In this document: piece by piece, positions 7,489-16,237 of the stretch
Numbering within the stretch: position 1 is the stretch's first letter
Layout: each line of letters starts with the position of its first letter
DNA from: Micrococcales bacterium
GTDB taxonomy: Bacteria; Actinomycetota; Actinomycetes; Actinomycetales; Microbacteriaceae
Length of the DNA stretch: 18,206 bases
Direction of reading: 5' to 3'
Assembly (NCBI GenBank): GCA_947448975.1
Contig: CANFPR010000005.1
Coordinates: forward strand, 1 to 18,206
Translations under genes and position numbers: made by a program
The notes under the pieces: model-generated
Told to the model about the DNA's origin: nothing
The model's database searches: none
The model's input: the letters and a program-made list of their open reading frames with translations, nothing else

Positions 7489-8760
7489 TTACTTTAGAAA
7501 GTCAGGAATATCGAGGTCGTCGCCGAAGGTGCCGTCTTCAGACTGAGGAACGTCTTCAATCACCGGGATGGCACGGGTGGCGGTGTCTTCGACAGCGCTC
7601 AAGCTTGCTGCCGGTGCGTCGGCCTCTACCTCGTCGTCGAACCAAGACTTGCTGGAGGTCTCACTCGCAGCGCTCTCGGTTAGGTAAGACGGCGCACTCG
7701 CGGCCGGAGCAGCCGTTTCGGCCGCTGGTGTTGAAGGTGCGAAGGCGGCCGGCACGATGGTTTCAATCTTGGGTGCCGTGTAGGCAGGTCGCGCCGGGCG
7801 ACGCACCTGGTTTGCCGAGTCGAATCCGGCGGCAATAACGGTGATGCGAATCTCGTCGCCGAGGCTGTCGTCGATTGTGCATCCGAAAATAACGTTGGCC
7901 TGAGGGCTCACGGCTTCTTGCACTAAGCGGGCAGCTTCGTCGATTTCTAGGAGTCCGATGTTGCTCGCACCCTGGAACGAAAGAAGAACTCCGTGTGCTC
8001 CATCGATGCTGGTTTCGAGCATCGGGCTCGAGATGGCGGCTTCGGCTGCGCGAACGGCGCGGTCTTCGCCCTTGGCGCTACCGATTCCCATAAGGGCGGT
8101 TCCGGCTCCCTGCATAACCGAACGAACGTCGGCGAAGTCGACGTTGATCAGACCGGGAACAGCGATTAGGTCGGTGATGCCTTGAACACCCGAGCGAAGA
8201 ACATCGTCGGCAATCATGAAGGCGTCTACGAAGGTAACCGAGCGGTTTTCGATTTCGAGAAGTCGCTGGTTCGGAACCACGATGAGGGTGTCTACCTCGT
8301 TGCGAAGGACTTCGATACCGGCTTCTGCCTGAGCCGCGCGACGCGGGCCTTCAAACGAGAACGGGCGCGTAACTACACCAACGGTTAGTGCACCGGTTTG
8401 CTTTGCGATTCTGGCAACAACCGGGGCAGCTCCGGTTCCGGTGCCACCACCTTCACCAGCGGTAACGAAAACCATGTCTGCACCACGAATGACCGCTTCG
8501 ATCTCATCGACATGGTCTTCTGCTGCACGGCGACCGATTTCTGGGTCTGCTCCGGCACCGAGGCCGCGGGTGAGTTCGCGACCAATGTCTACCTTTACGT
8601 CGGCAGCGCTCATGAGCAGCTGCTGTGCGTCGGTGTTGATGGCGATGAATTCAACGCCACGGAGGCCCGAGTCGATCATGCGGTTGATGGCGTTCACGCC
8701 ACCGCCGCCAACACCGACAACCTTGATTACTGCCAAGTAGTTGTTGCTGAGTCCAGCCAC
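7489..8760 (-). CDS. ftsZ: Cell division GTPase FtsZ
   Basis: A 423-residue tubulin homologue that polymerises into the cytokinetic ring. The GTP-binding domain has [11 protein letters not shown] near residues 14-24 and the tubulin signature GGGTGTG at 104-110. The T7 synergy loop NVDFAD (206-211) completes the GTPase site of the next subunit. The globular core ends near residue 315. A disordered Ala/Pro/Glu-rich linker of roughly 95 residues follows, ending in the conserved tail peptide [10 protein letters not shown] (414-423), the docking site for SepF and FtsW in relatives. The start is a GTG at 8758-8760, supported by GGAGG (8767-8771) six bases upstream and by the conserved N terminus. 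It has its own 191-base leader with a candidate promoter. The gene opens the ftsZ-yggS-sepF-yggT-wag31 block; yggS begins 6 bases after its stop. Confidence 0.99.
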   Translation of the reverse strand: MAGLSNNYLAVIKVVGVGGGGVNAINRMIDSGLRGVEFIAINTDAQQLLMSAADVKVDIGRELTRGLGAGADPEIGRRAAEDHVDEIEAVIRGADMVFVTAGEGGGTGTGAAPVVARIAKQTGALTVGVVTRPFSFEGPRRAAQAEAGIEVLRNEVDTLIVVPNQRLLEIENRSVTFVDAFMIADDVLRSGVQGITDLIAVPGLINVDFADVRSVMQGAGTALMGIGSAKGEDRAVRAAEAAISSPMLETSIDGAHGVLLSFQGASNIGLLEIDEAARLVQEAVSPQANVIFGCTIDDSLGDEIRITVIAAGFDSANQVRRPARPAYTAPKIETIVPAAFAPSTPAAETAAPAASAPSYLTESAASETSSKSWFDDEVEADAPAASLSAVEDTATRAIPVIEDVPQSEDGTFGDDLDIPDFLK

Positions 8761-8796
8761 GATCTTCCTCCAAGTTCATGCATCGAATCGAAACTC

Positions 8797-8817
8797 TAAA
8801 CCTCTTGCTGAGGCTTA
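8797..8817 (-). promoter_or_regulatory. Hairpin in the ftsZ mRNA leader
   Basis: In the minus-strand RNA, UAAGCCUC pairs with GAGGUUUA to give an 8-base-pair stem with one internal G-U pair, closed by the 5-base loop AGCAA. It ends 36 bases before the ftsZ start codon and leaves the Shine-Dalgarno sequence outside the stem. No run of U follows, so it is not an intrinsic terminator. It may stabilise the 5' end of the message or bind a protein, or have no role. Confidence 0.35.
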
Positions 8818-8825
8818 ACTAAGCG

Positions 8826-8838
8826 TCGAATATTTCGA
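8826..8838. repeat. Hyphenated palindrome TCGAA-TAT-TTCGA in the ftsZ leader
   Basis: Two perfect 5-base arms flank a 3-base centre, downstream of the promoter candidate. It could be an operator half-site pair. It does not fit the Gram-positive SOS box, which needs a CGAAC-N4-GTTCG arrangement. It may be coincidental because TCGAA-type words are common in this sequence. Confidence 0.25.
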
Positions 8839-8869
8839 TTGCGCCAGAAAACTAAGTGACGATGCCATG

Positions 8870-8898
8870 AATATCGGTCAGGTGGCTTGGCGTGTCTA
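8870..8898 (-). promoter_or_regulatory. Candidate sigma-70-type promoter for ftsZ
   Basis: On the minus strand TAGACA (8893-8898) matches the -35 consensus TTGACA at five of six positions. A spacer of exactly 17 bases follows, then GATATT (8870-8875), which matches TATAAT at four of six. Transcription would start around 8862-8864, giving a leader of about 100 bases before the ftsZ GTG. The match was found by eye; promoters are frequent by chance at this stringency, so this is only a candidate. Confidence 0.38.
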
Positions 8899-8951
8899 AG
8901 TGATTTTGCTGAGAGATATTTTGGCCACCGCTAAATCGAGCCAACCGTTCT

Positions 8952-9926
8952 CTAGCGGAAGCGAACCACCGGAGCCGTGGGCGAAGAAACGTCGTAGGTT
9001 ACGCGGTCAGATTTCGATTGATTCTTCAGCAGCGCCGCGAGGACCTTCGACTTTAAGACCGCGTTACTGGAATCTCCCCAGATAACCCGCTGCCCCGCGT
9101 ATCCGCGAAGTTGAAAAGATACGTCATCTTTCGATCGGGCGGTGACCGTCTGAATCTGAGGTAGCAGATTGGCAGGCAGAGCCATTAGTACGTCGATAGC
9201 TGCGGTAAAACTAGGGCTCTTTCCGGGGGTTCCGCTAATTCGCAAGACCGGCAGCGAATTGAGGTTCGTGGCGCGACCTACCTTCACACCCGCTGGGTCG
9301 AAGTACGAGTACCCAAAACCATCAACCCAGACGATGACAATCGGAGTTCTTTCGGTGATTCGAATCATCAGAGTGTGCGGAGGTTGGCTGATCACCGAAA
9401 TGGATTCGATTAGAGCGAAACGCTTCAGGCTGTTGGCAACTTCATCGGCGTTCACCTGCGGCAGCGGCTTGCCCATAAAAGACTTGAGTGCCTTTTTGAT
9501 TTCGGTTTGCGACACCAGCTTCTGCCCACGAATCGCGATGCGCTCGACGGCAATCATTGGTGAAAACACCGCTGCAATAACCAAGGCGAACAGAGCCAAA
9601 AACGCGGATGCTGACGCGATTATGGTTACGCGTTTGGCTTTGCTCGCGCCGCCGAACTTGATTGAAGTAACGACATTTGAGATCTGCTTGGTTTTCTCGC
9701 GTTGATTGCGAGAGGAAATCTGTTGAAGTTTCGATTCCCGCTTGAGAAGAGCCTTTTGCTGCTTTCGCAGCGCGCGATCACTCTTTTCAAGTCTGGGGCC
9801 TGACGATGCCTTGCCAGCTTTTACTGCTTTTGGCAACCTGGCGGGCTGGCCTGGCTTGGGTTGCGAAACTGGTTTCACCCGAGAGGCAGGCTTGGTTTGA
9901 CCCACCCTGGTTTGGGGTCTTTTCAA
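8952..9926 (-). CDS. ftsQ: Divisome protein FtsQ (DivIB)
   Basis: A 324-residue bitopic membrane protein that links early and late divisome proteins through the FtsQ-FtsL-FtsB complex. A long basic cytoplasmic tail (about residues 1-98, rich in Lys, Arg, Gln and Pro) precedes one membrane segment (about 100-121). The extracytoplasmic POTRA domain follows (about 124-192, with VERIAIRGQKLVSQTEIKKAL split across its first strand and helix). After it comes the FtsQ/DivIB beta domain, with ERTPIVIVWVDGFGYSYFDPAG and a final GDSSNAVLKSKVLAALL region. The start is taken as the TTG at 9924-9926. It stands 6 bases after GGAGG (9933-9937) and 1 base after the murC stop; longer in-frame starts lie inside murC and encode no family sequence. 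It is the last gene of the mur-fts operon, in the actinobacterial position after murC. Confidence 0.93.
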   Translation of the reverse strand: MKRPQTRVGQTKPASRVKPVSQPKPGQPARLPKAVKAGKASSGPRLEKSDRALRKQQKALLKRESKLQQISSRNQREKTKQISNVVTSIKFGGASKAKRVTIIASASAFLALFALVIAAVFSPMIAVERIAIRGQKLVSQTEIKKALKSFMGKPLPQVNADEVANSLKRFALIESISVISQPPHTLMIRITERTPIVIVWVDGFGYSYFDPAGVKVGRATNLNSLPVLRISGTPGKSPSFTAAIDVLMALPANLLPQIQTVTARSKDDVSFQLRGYAGQRVIWGDSSNAVLKSKVLAALLKNQSKSDRVTYDVSSPTAPVVRFR

Positions 9927-9927
9927 A

Positions 9928-11316
9928 CTAGGCCTCCAACGCGGCAAGCAGTGCAGGCACCATTCGGTAAACGTCGCCGCAGCCCATGGTGATGATGAAA
10001 TCACCAGTAGCAGCAAGCGACGCGGCCACTGCGGGAGCGTCATCCCAGAGCGGCACGTAGTGAACCTGAGCCTGGTTTTCAAAAGAGTCAGCCACCAAAA
10101 CACCAGTTACGCCGGGCTCCGGATCTTCGCGTGCGGCATAGATGTCTAGAACGACCACCTGGTCGCTCAGCGCCAGGGCTTCGGCAAACTCGCGGTGCAT
10201 GAGTCTGGTTCGTGAATACAGGTGAGGCTGAAAGACGGTGATGAGCTTGCCTTCACCGACCACGGCTCTTGCCGCTTTGAGCGCTGCTGCAACCTCGGTT
10301 GGGTGGTGAGCGAAGTCATCGTAAACGCGCACTCCCCTGCGCTCACCGTGAAGCTCGAAGCGTCGCTCGGTGCCACCGAAGGCTTCGATGGCGCGCAGTG
10401 CGGCTTCTGCTTCAAAACCCAAACCAACCAACACAGCTAGCGCGCCGGCGGCGTTGAGCGCGTTGTGCTCACCGGGAATCGCCAGTGCGCCAGAGATATC
10501 ATTACCCGCGTACTCGATGTCGAAATTAACCATCGGCCCCGAAGCATCTACCCTCGTCAAGCGGACATCGGCCGTATCAGCGCGACCAAAGGTGAGCACG
10601 CGCTTATCGTTTAGCAACTTGGTGACTCGAACCGCACCCGGGTCGTCTGAAGATATCGCCACAAACTCTTTAGCGCCGTTGGCAAACTTCGCAAACTCCG
10701 CTTCGAAGGCATCCAGCGAACCGTAGTGGTCGAGGTGATCGGGGTCAACGTTGGTAACCAGCGCGATCGCCGTGTCGTAATGCAAGAACGAGCCGTCTGA
10801 CTCATCGGCCTCGATTACGAACAGATTGTCTTTGCCAGCGGCCGAGGAAGCGCCGAGCGATTGAATAACGCCCCCGTTCACAAACGAGGGGTCGACGCCA
10901 AGCCCCAGTAGAGCGGTGATAATCATGCCGGTGCTGGTGGTTTTGCCGTGAGCACCAGCAATGGCAACCAAACGCTTCTTGGTGGTGAGGTACGCGAGCG
11001 CTTGCGAACGGTGAATTACCGGGATGCCTCGCTCTTTGGCAAGCACATATTCGGGGTTCGTCGGCCACAGCGCCGAGGTAACCACAACCGTGTCTGGGGT
11101 GCCCAAGTTGGCGGCATCGTGCCCGATGAAGATTTCGGCACCTAGTTCGCGAAGTGCGGCAACGTTTGAGGTGTCGCGCAGGTCGCTACCGGTAACGCGG
11201 TGCCCCATGCCAAGCAGTATTCGTGCAATTCCGCTCATGCCCGAACCGCCGATACCGATGAAATGCACAACGCCTAGGTCGTCGGGTACCGGCTGGCTGA
11301 AATCTGGCTTGATCAT
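9928..11316 (-). CDS. murC: UDP-N-acetylmuramate--amino acid ligase MurC
   Basis: A 462-residue cytoplasmic ATP-dependent ligase that adds the first amino acid (normally L-alanine; relatives with B-type peptidoglycan often have glycine there) to UDP-MurNAc. The N-terminal Rossmann-like UDP-binding domain carries GIGGSGMSG (21-29). The central ATPase domain carries GAHGKTT (121-127), EADESDGSF (169-177) and [11 protein letters not shown]. The C-terminal domain has [11 protein letters not shown], and the protein ends in the MurC-typical [13 protein letters not shown]. The length is standard. The start ATG (11314-11316) agrees with the family N terminus, but the 34 bases separating it from murG hold no recognisable Shine-Dalgarno sequence. 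ftsQ begins 1 base after its stop. Confidence 0.98.
   Translation of the reverse strand: MIKPDFSQPVPDDLGVVHFIGIGGSGMSGIARILLGMGHRVTGSDLRDTSNVAALRELGAEIFIGHDAANLGTPDTVVVTSALWPTNPEYVLAKERGIPVIHRSQALAYLTTKKRLVAIAGAHGKTTSTGMIITALLGLGVDPSFVNGGVIQSLGASSAAGKDNLFVIEADESDGSFLHYDTAIALVTNVDPDHLDHYGSLDAFEAEFAKFANGAKEFVAISSDDPGAVRVTKLLNDKRVLTFGRADTADVRLTRVDASGPMVNFDIEYAGNDISGALAIPGEHNALNAAGALAVLVGLGFEAEAALRAIEAFGGTERRFELHGERRGVRVYDDFAHHPTEVAAALKAARAVVGEGKLITVFQPHLYSRTRLMHREFAEALALSDQVVVLDIYAAREDPEPGVTGVLVADSFENQAQVHYVPLWDDAPAVAASLAATGDFIITMGCGDVYRMVPALLAALEA
9933..9937 (-). promoter_or_regulatory. Shine-Dalgarno GGAGG that fixes the ftsQ start
   Basis: GGAGG lies within the last codons of murC, six bases before the TTG at 9924-9926. 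It is the reason for preferring this TTG over the much longer in-frame extension and over a GTG seven codons further on. Confidence 0.75.
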
Positions 11317-11350
11317 GGTTATCAGTTGAAGATTAGACGCGAACCGGCGC

Positions 11351-12427
11351 TTAGCCCTTCAACACGCCCGTCACTAGTTCGAAAAGGCGCTTGGTGCCAT
11401 CGGCAAATCCAACAGCCATGGCTGCCTGGCTCATCTGCTTCAGCACCTTTGGGCTTGAGACCAGTGGAATGACGATGCTAGAAACCGCATCGGGGGTGAA
11501 CTCTGCATCGAGCACGATGCGGCCGCCACCCTCGGCGCAAACATCCTTGGCGTTGAGCGCCTGCTCGCCGTTGCCAACCGGGTAAGGCACGTAGATTGCC
11601 GGCAACCCCACCGCAGCAAACTCGCTGACCGTAGCGGCACCCGCTCTGGCCACCGCAAAGTCACTGGCGGCAATCGCCAAATCCATGCGATCGCAATAAC
11701 CAATTCTTCGATAAAAAGGTTCGCTGATATCTTCGAGGCCGCTTCGCTCGCCCACGATGTGTAAGACCTGGATTCCCGCTGCGCGCAACGCGACTCTGGA
11801 GGCCTCGATGGTTTCGTTGATGCGCTTTGCGCCAAGCGAACCGCCGGTAACCAGAAGCGTCACTGTGCTGGCATCAAGACCAAAGTGTTCGCGAGCCTCG
11901 CGCTGCTGGTCGGCCCCGAGCAGTCCTTCGATTTCGGGTCGTAGCGGCATACCAACAAGGGTTGATTTCGGCAGCTTTAGAGCTTGCTTGAAGGCAACGC
12001 CCGTTGCGTTCGCATATGAAGCCGCGCGCTTATTGGCCATTCCGGGCAGGGCGTTTGCTTCGTGAATAACCAACGGTGTCTTGGTTTTCTTGGCGGCTTC
12101 GTAGGCTGGCGCGCTGGCGTAGCCACCGAAGCCAATCACTACGTCTACCTTTTCGTCTCGAATGAGCTTTTCTACCTGCTTGATGGCCGCCGCGAGCCGG
12201 CGCGGAAAACTGAGTGCATAGCCATTTAGCTTGCGCGGAAAAGGCAACCGGTCAATGGTTTCGAGTCGAAAGCCGCGCTGCGGCACCAGCTTCGCCTCCA
12301 AGCCTTCGGCTGTTCCGAGCGTGATGATCTTGGCCGATTCGTCGTTCGCGCGGATGTACTGAGCCAACGCCAGCAGCGGATTCACGTGACCCGCGGTTCC
12401 GCCACCGGCGAGCAGGTAGGTGGTCAT
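11351..12427 (-). CDS. murG: Lipid II synthase MurG (GlcNAc transferase)
   Basis: A 358-residue membrane-associated GT-B glycosyltransferase. It transfers GlcNAc from UDP-GlcNAc to lipid I on the cytoplasmic face, making lipid II. The acceptor-domain motif [13 protein letters not shown] is at 5-17 and [10 protein letters not shown] at 99-108; HEAN lies at 122-125. The donor-binding C-terminal domain has [12 protein letters not shown] at 193-204, [10 protein letters not shown] at 261-270 and PYPVGNGEQ at 281-289. The last replaces the enterobacterial PxPhaagdHQ form. Its ATG overlaps the ftsW TGA (ATGA at 12424-12427), and only a weak G-rich ribosome site precedes it, so translational coupling to ftsW is likely. 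Confidence 0.98.
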   Translation of the reverse strand: MTTYLLAGGGTAGHVNPLLALAQYIRANDESAKIITLGTAEGLEAKLVPQRGFRLETIDRLPFPRKLNGYALSFPRRLAAAIKQVEKLIRDEKVDVVIGFGGYASAPAYEAAKKTKTPLVIHEANALPGMANKRAASYANATGVAFKQALKLPKSTLVGMPLRPEIEGLLGADQQREAREHFGLDASTVTLLVTGGSLGAKRINETIEASRVALRAAGIQVLHIVGERSGLEDISEPFYRRIGYCDRMDLAIAASDFAVARAGAATVSEFAAVGLPAIYVPYPVGNGEQALNAKDVCAEGGGRIVLDAEFTPDAVSSIVIPLVSSPKVLKQMSQAAMAVGFADGTKRLFELVTGVLKG

Positions 12428-13665
12428 CGTCGACCCCGCCTTGGAGTAACGGCTCCGAGGGCGTGGTTTTCGCGTTCGATGCCCAGAACCACACCAAACG
12501 CCATCAGGGTGGCCAGAAGCGATGATCCACCGGCCGAGATCAGCGGTAGTGGCACACCGAGCACGGGTAGAAGCGTGAGAACAACAGCGATGTTGATGAA
12601 TGCCTGAATGGTGATCCAGAACATTACGCCCATCACCACGAGGCGACGGTAAAGATCGCGCGTGCGCATGGCGATGCGAATCATCACGATGGCGAGAAAG
12701 ACGAACAAAACAATCAGCGCCAAGGCCCCGATGAGCCCTGTTTCTTCACCGATGATGGCAAAAATGAAGTCGTTCTCGGCTTCGGGAATCCAACTCCACT
12801 TGAGTTTCGACTGCCCAAGACCCACACCCTGCAAACCGCCGGCCGCAAAAGCCCAGATGCCGTGCGTGGTTTGCCAGTTGTAGTCGTTTGGGTCGGCGGC
12901 ATCCGGGTTTAGCCAGGCCATCACTCGCCCACGCCGAGAAGAATTGGAGAACATGATTACCGGAACCGAAATGGCTCCAATAATCGCATAGACATTGATG
13001 AGTCGACGAGGCAACCCAGCCGATGCCCAGAGGGCAAAGAAGAACGCGGCCATGACAATTGCGGTACCAACGTCACCACCGGCAACCACGGGCACGATGA
13101 ATACTCCAGCAATTGCCACGAGCGGAAACCACACTCGGCGTGGATCGTCGAATTCGTCTTGGCGTTCGTACATGAATCGAGCAACGTAGACGATGCCAAG
13201 CAGCTTTAGAAACTCCGATGGCTGAACGGTGAAGCCGAGGATGCTGATCCAGTTTTTGTTTCCGTTAACCGCGGTACCTACCAGCAGCACCAACACCTGA
13301 ACACCTAATGCTGCGGCCGCGGCCGGAATAACGAGGCGCTTAATGAAATCAACCGGAAAGCTAGCCAAGACAAAGAGCATTAGAAAGCCAGCCACAGAAG
13401 AGATGAACTGCTTATTGAAGATTGCGAACGCGTTGTTGTTGACCTTTAGTGAATCAACAAATGAAGCAGACAGCACCATCAAAAGGCCAACACCGACAAT
13501 GAAGATCACAAGGCCGATCAGCAGGTAGAACTCACGGGACTGCGCTCTAAAGAAGTTCTTGAAGAAGCTCGACGTGGCCTCCGAAAGTCGGTTTACGCGC
13601 TGGTTTGCGCCCTTAGGTACTCCAGCGCCGCGGGTCGAGCCGCCTTTTGTGCGGGTGGTTGCCAT
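12424..13665 (-). CDS. ftsW: Septal peptidoglycan glycosyltransferase FtsW
   Basis: A 413-residue SEDS-family polytopic membrane protein that polymerises lipid II at the septum with its partner class B penicillin-binding protein. After a basic N-terminal tail of about 45 residues, roughly ten membrane segments are visible. SEDS motifs include GNKNWISILGFTVQPSEFLKL (split around residue 140) and the extracytoplasmic HGIWAFAAGGLQGVGLG. The IPEAENDFIFAIIGEE segment contains D299, at the position of the catalytic aspartate. A final VPLPLISAGGSS motif lies near the C terminus. The ATG follows the murD stop with no gap (TAAATG), and GGAGG sits just upstream inside the murD end. RodA is the main alternative, but position between murD and murG favours FtsW. 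Confidence 0.97.
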   Translation of the reverse strand: MATTRTKGGSTRGAGVPKGANQRVNRLSEATSSFFKNFFRAQSREFYLLIGLVIFIVGVGLLMVLSASFVDSLKVNNNAFAIFNKQFISSVAGFLMLFVLASFPVDFIKRLVIPAAAAALGVQVLVLLVGTAVNGNKNWISILGFTVQPSEFLKLLGIVYVARFMYERQDEFDDPRRVWFPLVAIAGVFIVPVVAGGDVGTAIVMAAFFFALWASAGLPRRLINVYAIIGAISVPVIMFSNSSRRGRVMAWLNPDAADPNDYNWQTTHGIWAFAAGGLQGVGLGQSKLKWSWIPEAENDFIFAIIGEETGLIGALALIVLFVFLAIVMIRIAMRTRDLYRRLVVMGVMFWITIQAFINIAVVLTLLPVLGVPLPLISAGGSSLLATLMAFGVVLGIERENHALGAVTPRRGRR

Positions 13666-15132
13666 TTACTTTCCCTCCAAAAGTTCGTGAACTGCCGAAG
13701 CAAACTGAGTGCCTCGGTCGGCGTAATCCTTGAATTGATCCATCGATGCCGAAGCTGGCGCTAGAAGCACGGTATCGCCGGCCTGCGCCAAATTGGCAGC
13801 TGCGGCTACAGCGCGGGTCATCACCAAAGAGTTGTCATCAACCGAAATCTCAATCACCGGAACACCCGGAGCCTTGGCCGCCAGAGCATCTAAAACGAGG
13901 GTGCGGTCGGCACCGATAACCACGGCTCCGCGAAGCTTGTGCGCGTAGCTGGCTACGAGCGGTTCAATGTCAACTCCCTTGAGGAGCCCACCCACCAACC
14001 AAACGACGTGGTCGAAAGAAGCCAGCGATGCTGCGGTTGCGTGAGGGTTGGTTGCCTTTGAATCGTCGATCCACGAGATGTCGTCTTTGATAGCGATGAG
14101 TTCGATTCGGTGCTTATCGAGCTTGAAGGTCTGCAGCGCATCCTTGATCGCTGTTGCCGCAACACCGCAGGCGCGAGCGAGTGCCGATGCCGCCGAAACG
14201 TTTGCCATTAGGTGCGGAGTCAAAACGCCGATATTTGAGATGTCTTCTAGGGTTGCCAATTCGAGCGCCGAATCGGCTCGGTTCTCGATAAACGCGCGGT
14301 CGCACAGAATGTCTTCGGCGTATCCGACCTCGCTAACCCTAGGCACCGAAACACCAAAGCCGATTGCCCGGCAACCCTCAACCACTTCGGCCTGCTCAAG
14401 CAGGTGCATGGTCTTAGGGTCGCCCACGTTGTAGACCGCAGCCACCCGGGTGCCCTCGAAAACCTTGGCCTTCGCCTTCGAATATTCTTCGAACGATCCG
14501 TGCCAGTCGATGTGGTCTTGATCGATGTTCAAAACCGCGCTGGCGATTGGGCTGATCTGGCCAAGATAGTGCAACTGAAAACTCGAGACCTCGACAACCA
14601 AAAAGTCGAAGCCCTCCGGCTCACGGATGCAATCCAAGATCGGGGTGCCGATATTTCCGCAAGCCGCGGCGCGAAAGCCGGCTGCATTGAGCATCTCGCA
14701 GGTTAGTTGAGTTGTGGTGGTTTTGCCGTTGGTGCCGGTAATCATTACCCACTCGGCTACCCGTGAGGTTTTATCGCGCAAACGCCAAGCCAAGTCGATG
14801 TCGATCCACACTTCGACATCGCGCTCCGCGGCCCAAGTGATTATGGGTGAGGTTGGTTTCACTCCTGGTGATGTAACGATGAGTTCGGGAGCGAAAGCCA
14901 CAAGGTCGTCGGGCAAGCCCTTGGCGGCGTCGCCCGTAAAGTGACCTACCCCGAGCACATCGAGAATATCTAGGTACTCGTCTTCCGCCTTCTCGGCAAA
15001 GACCACGACCTCGCATCCGAGTTCGGCAAGAGTGTCAGCCGCCGAAAAGCCGGTGACTCCGAGACCAATAACGGCTACTCGAAGTCCTTGCCAATCGGAA
15101 TGCCAGCTGGTGAGGTGCGTGAGGCTGGCCAT
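13666..15132 (-). CDS. murD: UDP-MurNAc-L-alanine--D-glutamate ligase MurD
   Basis: A 488-residue cytoplasmic ligase that adds D-glutamate to the UDP-MurNAc stem. The N-terminal nucleotide-binding fold starts with LRVAVIGLGVTGFSAADTL (about residue 17). The ATPase motif MITGTNGKTTTTQL has its P-loop at 133-138, followed by EVSSFQLHY, NIDQDHIDWHGS and the C-terminal WIDDSKATNPHA motif. It ends with LLAPASASMDQFKDYADRG, a MurD hallmark. The start is the ATG at 15130-15132, four bases after the mraY stop. The frame is open further up into mraY, but that part (rich in Cys, Trp and Ser) is not MurD-like. Only a weak GGA lies upstream, so coupling to mraY is likely. ftsW begins immediately after its stop. 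Confidence 0.97.
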   Translation of the reverse strand: MASLTHLTSWHSDWQGLRVAVIGLGVTGFSAADTLAELGCEVVVFAEKAEDEYLDILDVLGVGHFTGDAAKGLPDDLVAFAPELIVTSPGVKPTSPIITWAAERDVEVWIDIDLAWRLRDKTSRVAEWVMITGTNGKTTTTQLTCEMLNAAGFRAAACGNIGTPILDCIREPEGFDFLVVEVSSFQLHYLGQISPIASAVLNIDQDHIDWHGSFEEYSKAKAKVFEGTRVAAVYNVGDPKTMHLLEQAEVVEGCRAIGFGVSVPRVSEVGYAEDILCDRAFIENRADSALELATLEDISNIGVLTPHLMANVSAASALARACGVAATAIKDALQTFKLDKHRIELIAIKDDISWIDDSKATNPHATAASLASFDHVVWLVGGLLKGVDIEPLVASYAHKLRGAVVIGADRTLVLDALAAKAPGVPVIEISVDDNSLVMTRAVAAAANLAQAGDTVLLAPASASMDQFKDYADRGTQFASAVHELLEGK

Positions 15133-15136
15133 CGGT

Positions 15137-16237
15137 TTATCCGTACGTCCACTCGAGGTAGAACAGGCCGATGCCCAGAAGCACTGCCAGACCGCTGACA
15201 ATCCAGAAACGAATCACAATGGTGATCTGCGCCCAGCCCTTGAGTTCGAAGTGGTGGTGAAGCGGACTCATGAGAAACACTCGTTTGCCAGTGCCGGTCG
15301 ACCACTTGGTGATCTTGAAAAATACGCGCTGAATGATTACCGAACCGGTGACGATTACGAACAGCCCGCCAACCAGCAACAGCATCATTTCGGTTCTAGA
15401 AAGAATGGCCAAGGCGGCTAGAGCTCCACCCAAACCGAGCGAACCGGTGTCGCCCATAAAGATTTGAGCCGGAGTGGTGTTCCACCACAGAAAGCCGATT
15501 AGTGAGCCAACCACGGCCGAGGCCACGACTGCCAAATCGAGCGGGTCGCGAACGTTGTAGCAGTTGCTCAAGTTTTCGACCATCGCCGAACACTGTTGGT
15601 TGAACTGCCAAAAACCGATCACAACGTAAGAACCGATCGCCATGATGCTGGCTCCGGTGGCTAGGCCATCGAGGCCGTCGGCAATGTTGACGCCGTTGGA
15701 AGTGCCCGAAACAAGCAGGTAGAACCAGAGCGCTAGTAGAACGCTGCCTACGATTCCACCAAAGGTTAAGAACGTGAAGTTGGTGTCTCTAAAGATTGAA
15801 ATGTACGAGGATGCCGGAAGCAAACCTCGCTCGTTTGGCGTTCGCAGCGCAAAGTAGGTGAACACCAGCGAGACAACCGCCTGGCCACCCATCTTTGCCC
15901 AACCGCTTAGGCCCAAGCTGCGTTGCTTGTGAGTCTTGATGTAGTCGTCGACAAAGCCAACGAGACCTAAGCCAACCATCATGAAAAGTGCAAGCAGGGC
16001 AGAAACCGTGGGAACTTCGAAGTTCACAGCTTTCGAAACGAAGTAGCCGGTTACCGCACCAAGAATGATCACGATGCCACCCATAGTCGGCGTACCGCGC
16101 TTGGTGTGGTGAGACTGCGGGCCGTCATCGCGAATGAACTGCCCCCACTGAAGCTTCTTAAACAGCCAAATAAAGGCGGGGGTTAGAAAAAGGGTGAAGA
16201 CCATTCCGATGGCTCCGGCAACAAGAATCGCTCTCAT
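15137..16237 (-). CDS. mraY: Phospho-MurNAc-pentapeptide translocase MraY
   Basis: A 366-residue polytopic membrane enzyme that transfers phospho-MurNAc-pentapeptide from UDP to undecaprenyl phosphate, forming lipid I. About ten membrane segments are visible. The catalytic and Mg-binding motifs are intact: GFVDDYIK with D97 and D98, [10 protein letters not shown] at 184-193, [12 protein letters not shown] with D263, and the MSPLHHHFE motif with H327-H329. The N-terminal [18 protein letters not shown] segment is diagnostic. A hydrophilic loop near residues 214-232 contains C216 and C226, as in other actinobacterial forms with '[11 protein letters not shown]'. The ATG shares four bases with the murF stop (ATGA, 16234-16237), and GGGAG lies upstream in the last murF codons. 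Confidence 0.98.
   Translation of the reverse strand: MRAILVAGAIGMVFTLFLTPAFIWLFKKLQWGQFIRDDGPQSHHTKRGTPTMGGIVIILGAVTGYFVSKAVNFEVPTVSALLALFMMVGLGLVGFVDDYIKTHKQRSLGLSGWAKMGGQAVVSLVFTYFALRTPNERGLLPASSYISIFRDTNFTFLTFGGIVGSVLLALWFYLLVSGTSNGVNIADGLDGLATGASIMAIGSYVVIGFWQFNQQCSAMVENLSNCYNVRDPLDLAVVASAVVGSLIGFLWWNTTPAQIFMGDTGSLGLGGALAALAILSRTEMMLLLVGGLFVIVTGSVIIQRVFFKITKWSTGTGKRVFLMSPLHHHFELKGWAQITIVIRFWIVSGLAVLLGIGLFYLEWTYG

Larger units (their letters stand above)
8761..8951 (-). promoter_or_regulatory. Leader region between ftsQ and ftsZ
   Basis: This is the longest non-coding stretch in the window. It holds, in transcription order, a promoter candidate (8870-8898), a hyphenated palindrome (8826-8838), an RNA-level hairpin (8797-8817) and the ftsZ Shine-Dalgarno sequence (8767-8771). 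No open frame with a ribosome site was seen in it, and no U-tract terminator follows ftsQ, so read-through from the mur operon is possible. The length is consistent with ftsZ being transcribed partly from its own promoter, as is known in other actinobacteria. Confidence 0.6.

Noticed and set aside
7290..7838. 182-residue plus-strand open frame spanning the yggS-ftsZ junction
   Set aside because: Arg/Ser/Pro-rich translation typical of an antisense frame, crossing two real genes.
8826..8838. LexA/SOS box in the ftsZ leader
   Set aside because: The arms TCGAA and TTCGA are separated by only three bases and lack the C...G positions of the CGAAC-N4-GTTCG box.
9169..9705. 178-residue plus-strand open frame opposite ftsQ
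   Set aside because: Shadow of ftsQ: no ribosome site or family pattern was seen.
15133..15201. 23-residue N-terminal extension of MurD
   Set aside because: It overlaps the 3' end of mraY and is unlike MurD; the ATG at 15130-15132 gives the usual length.
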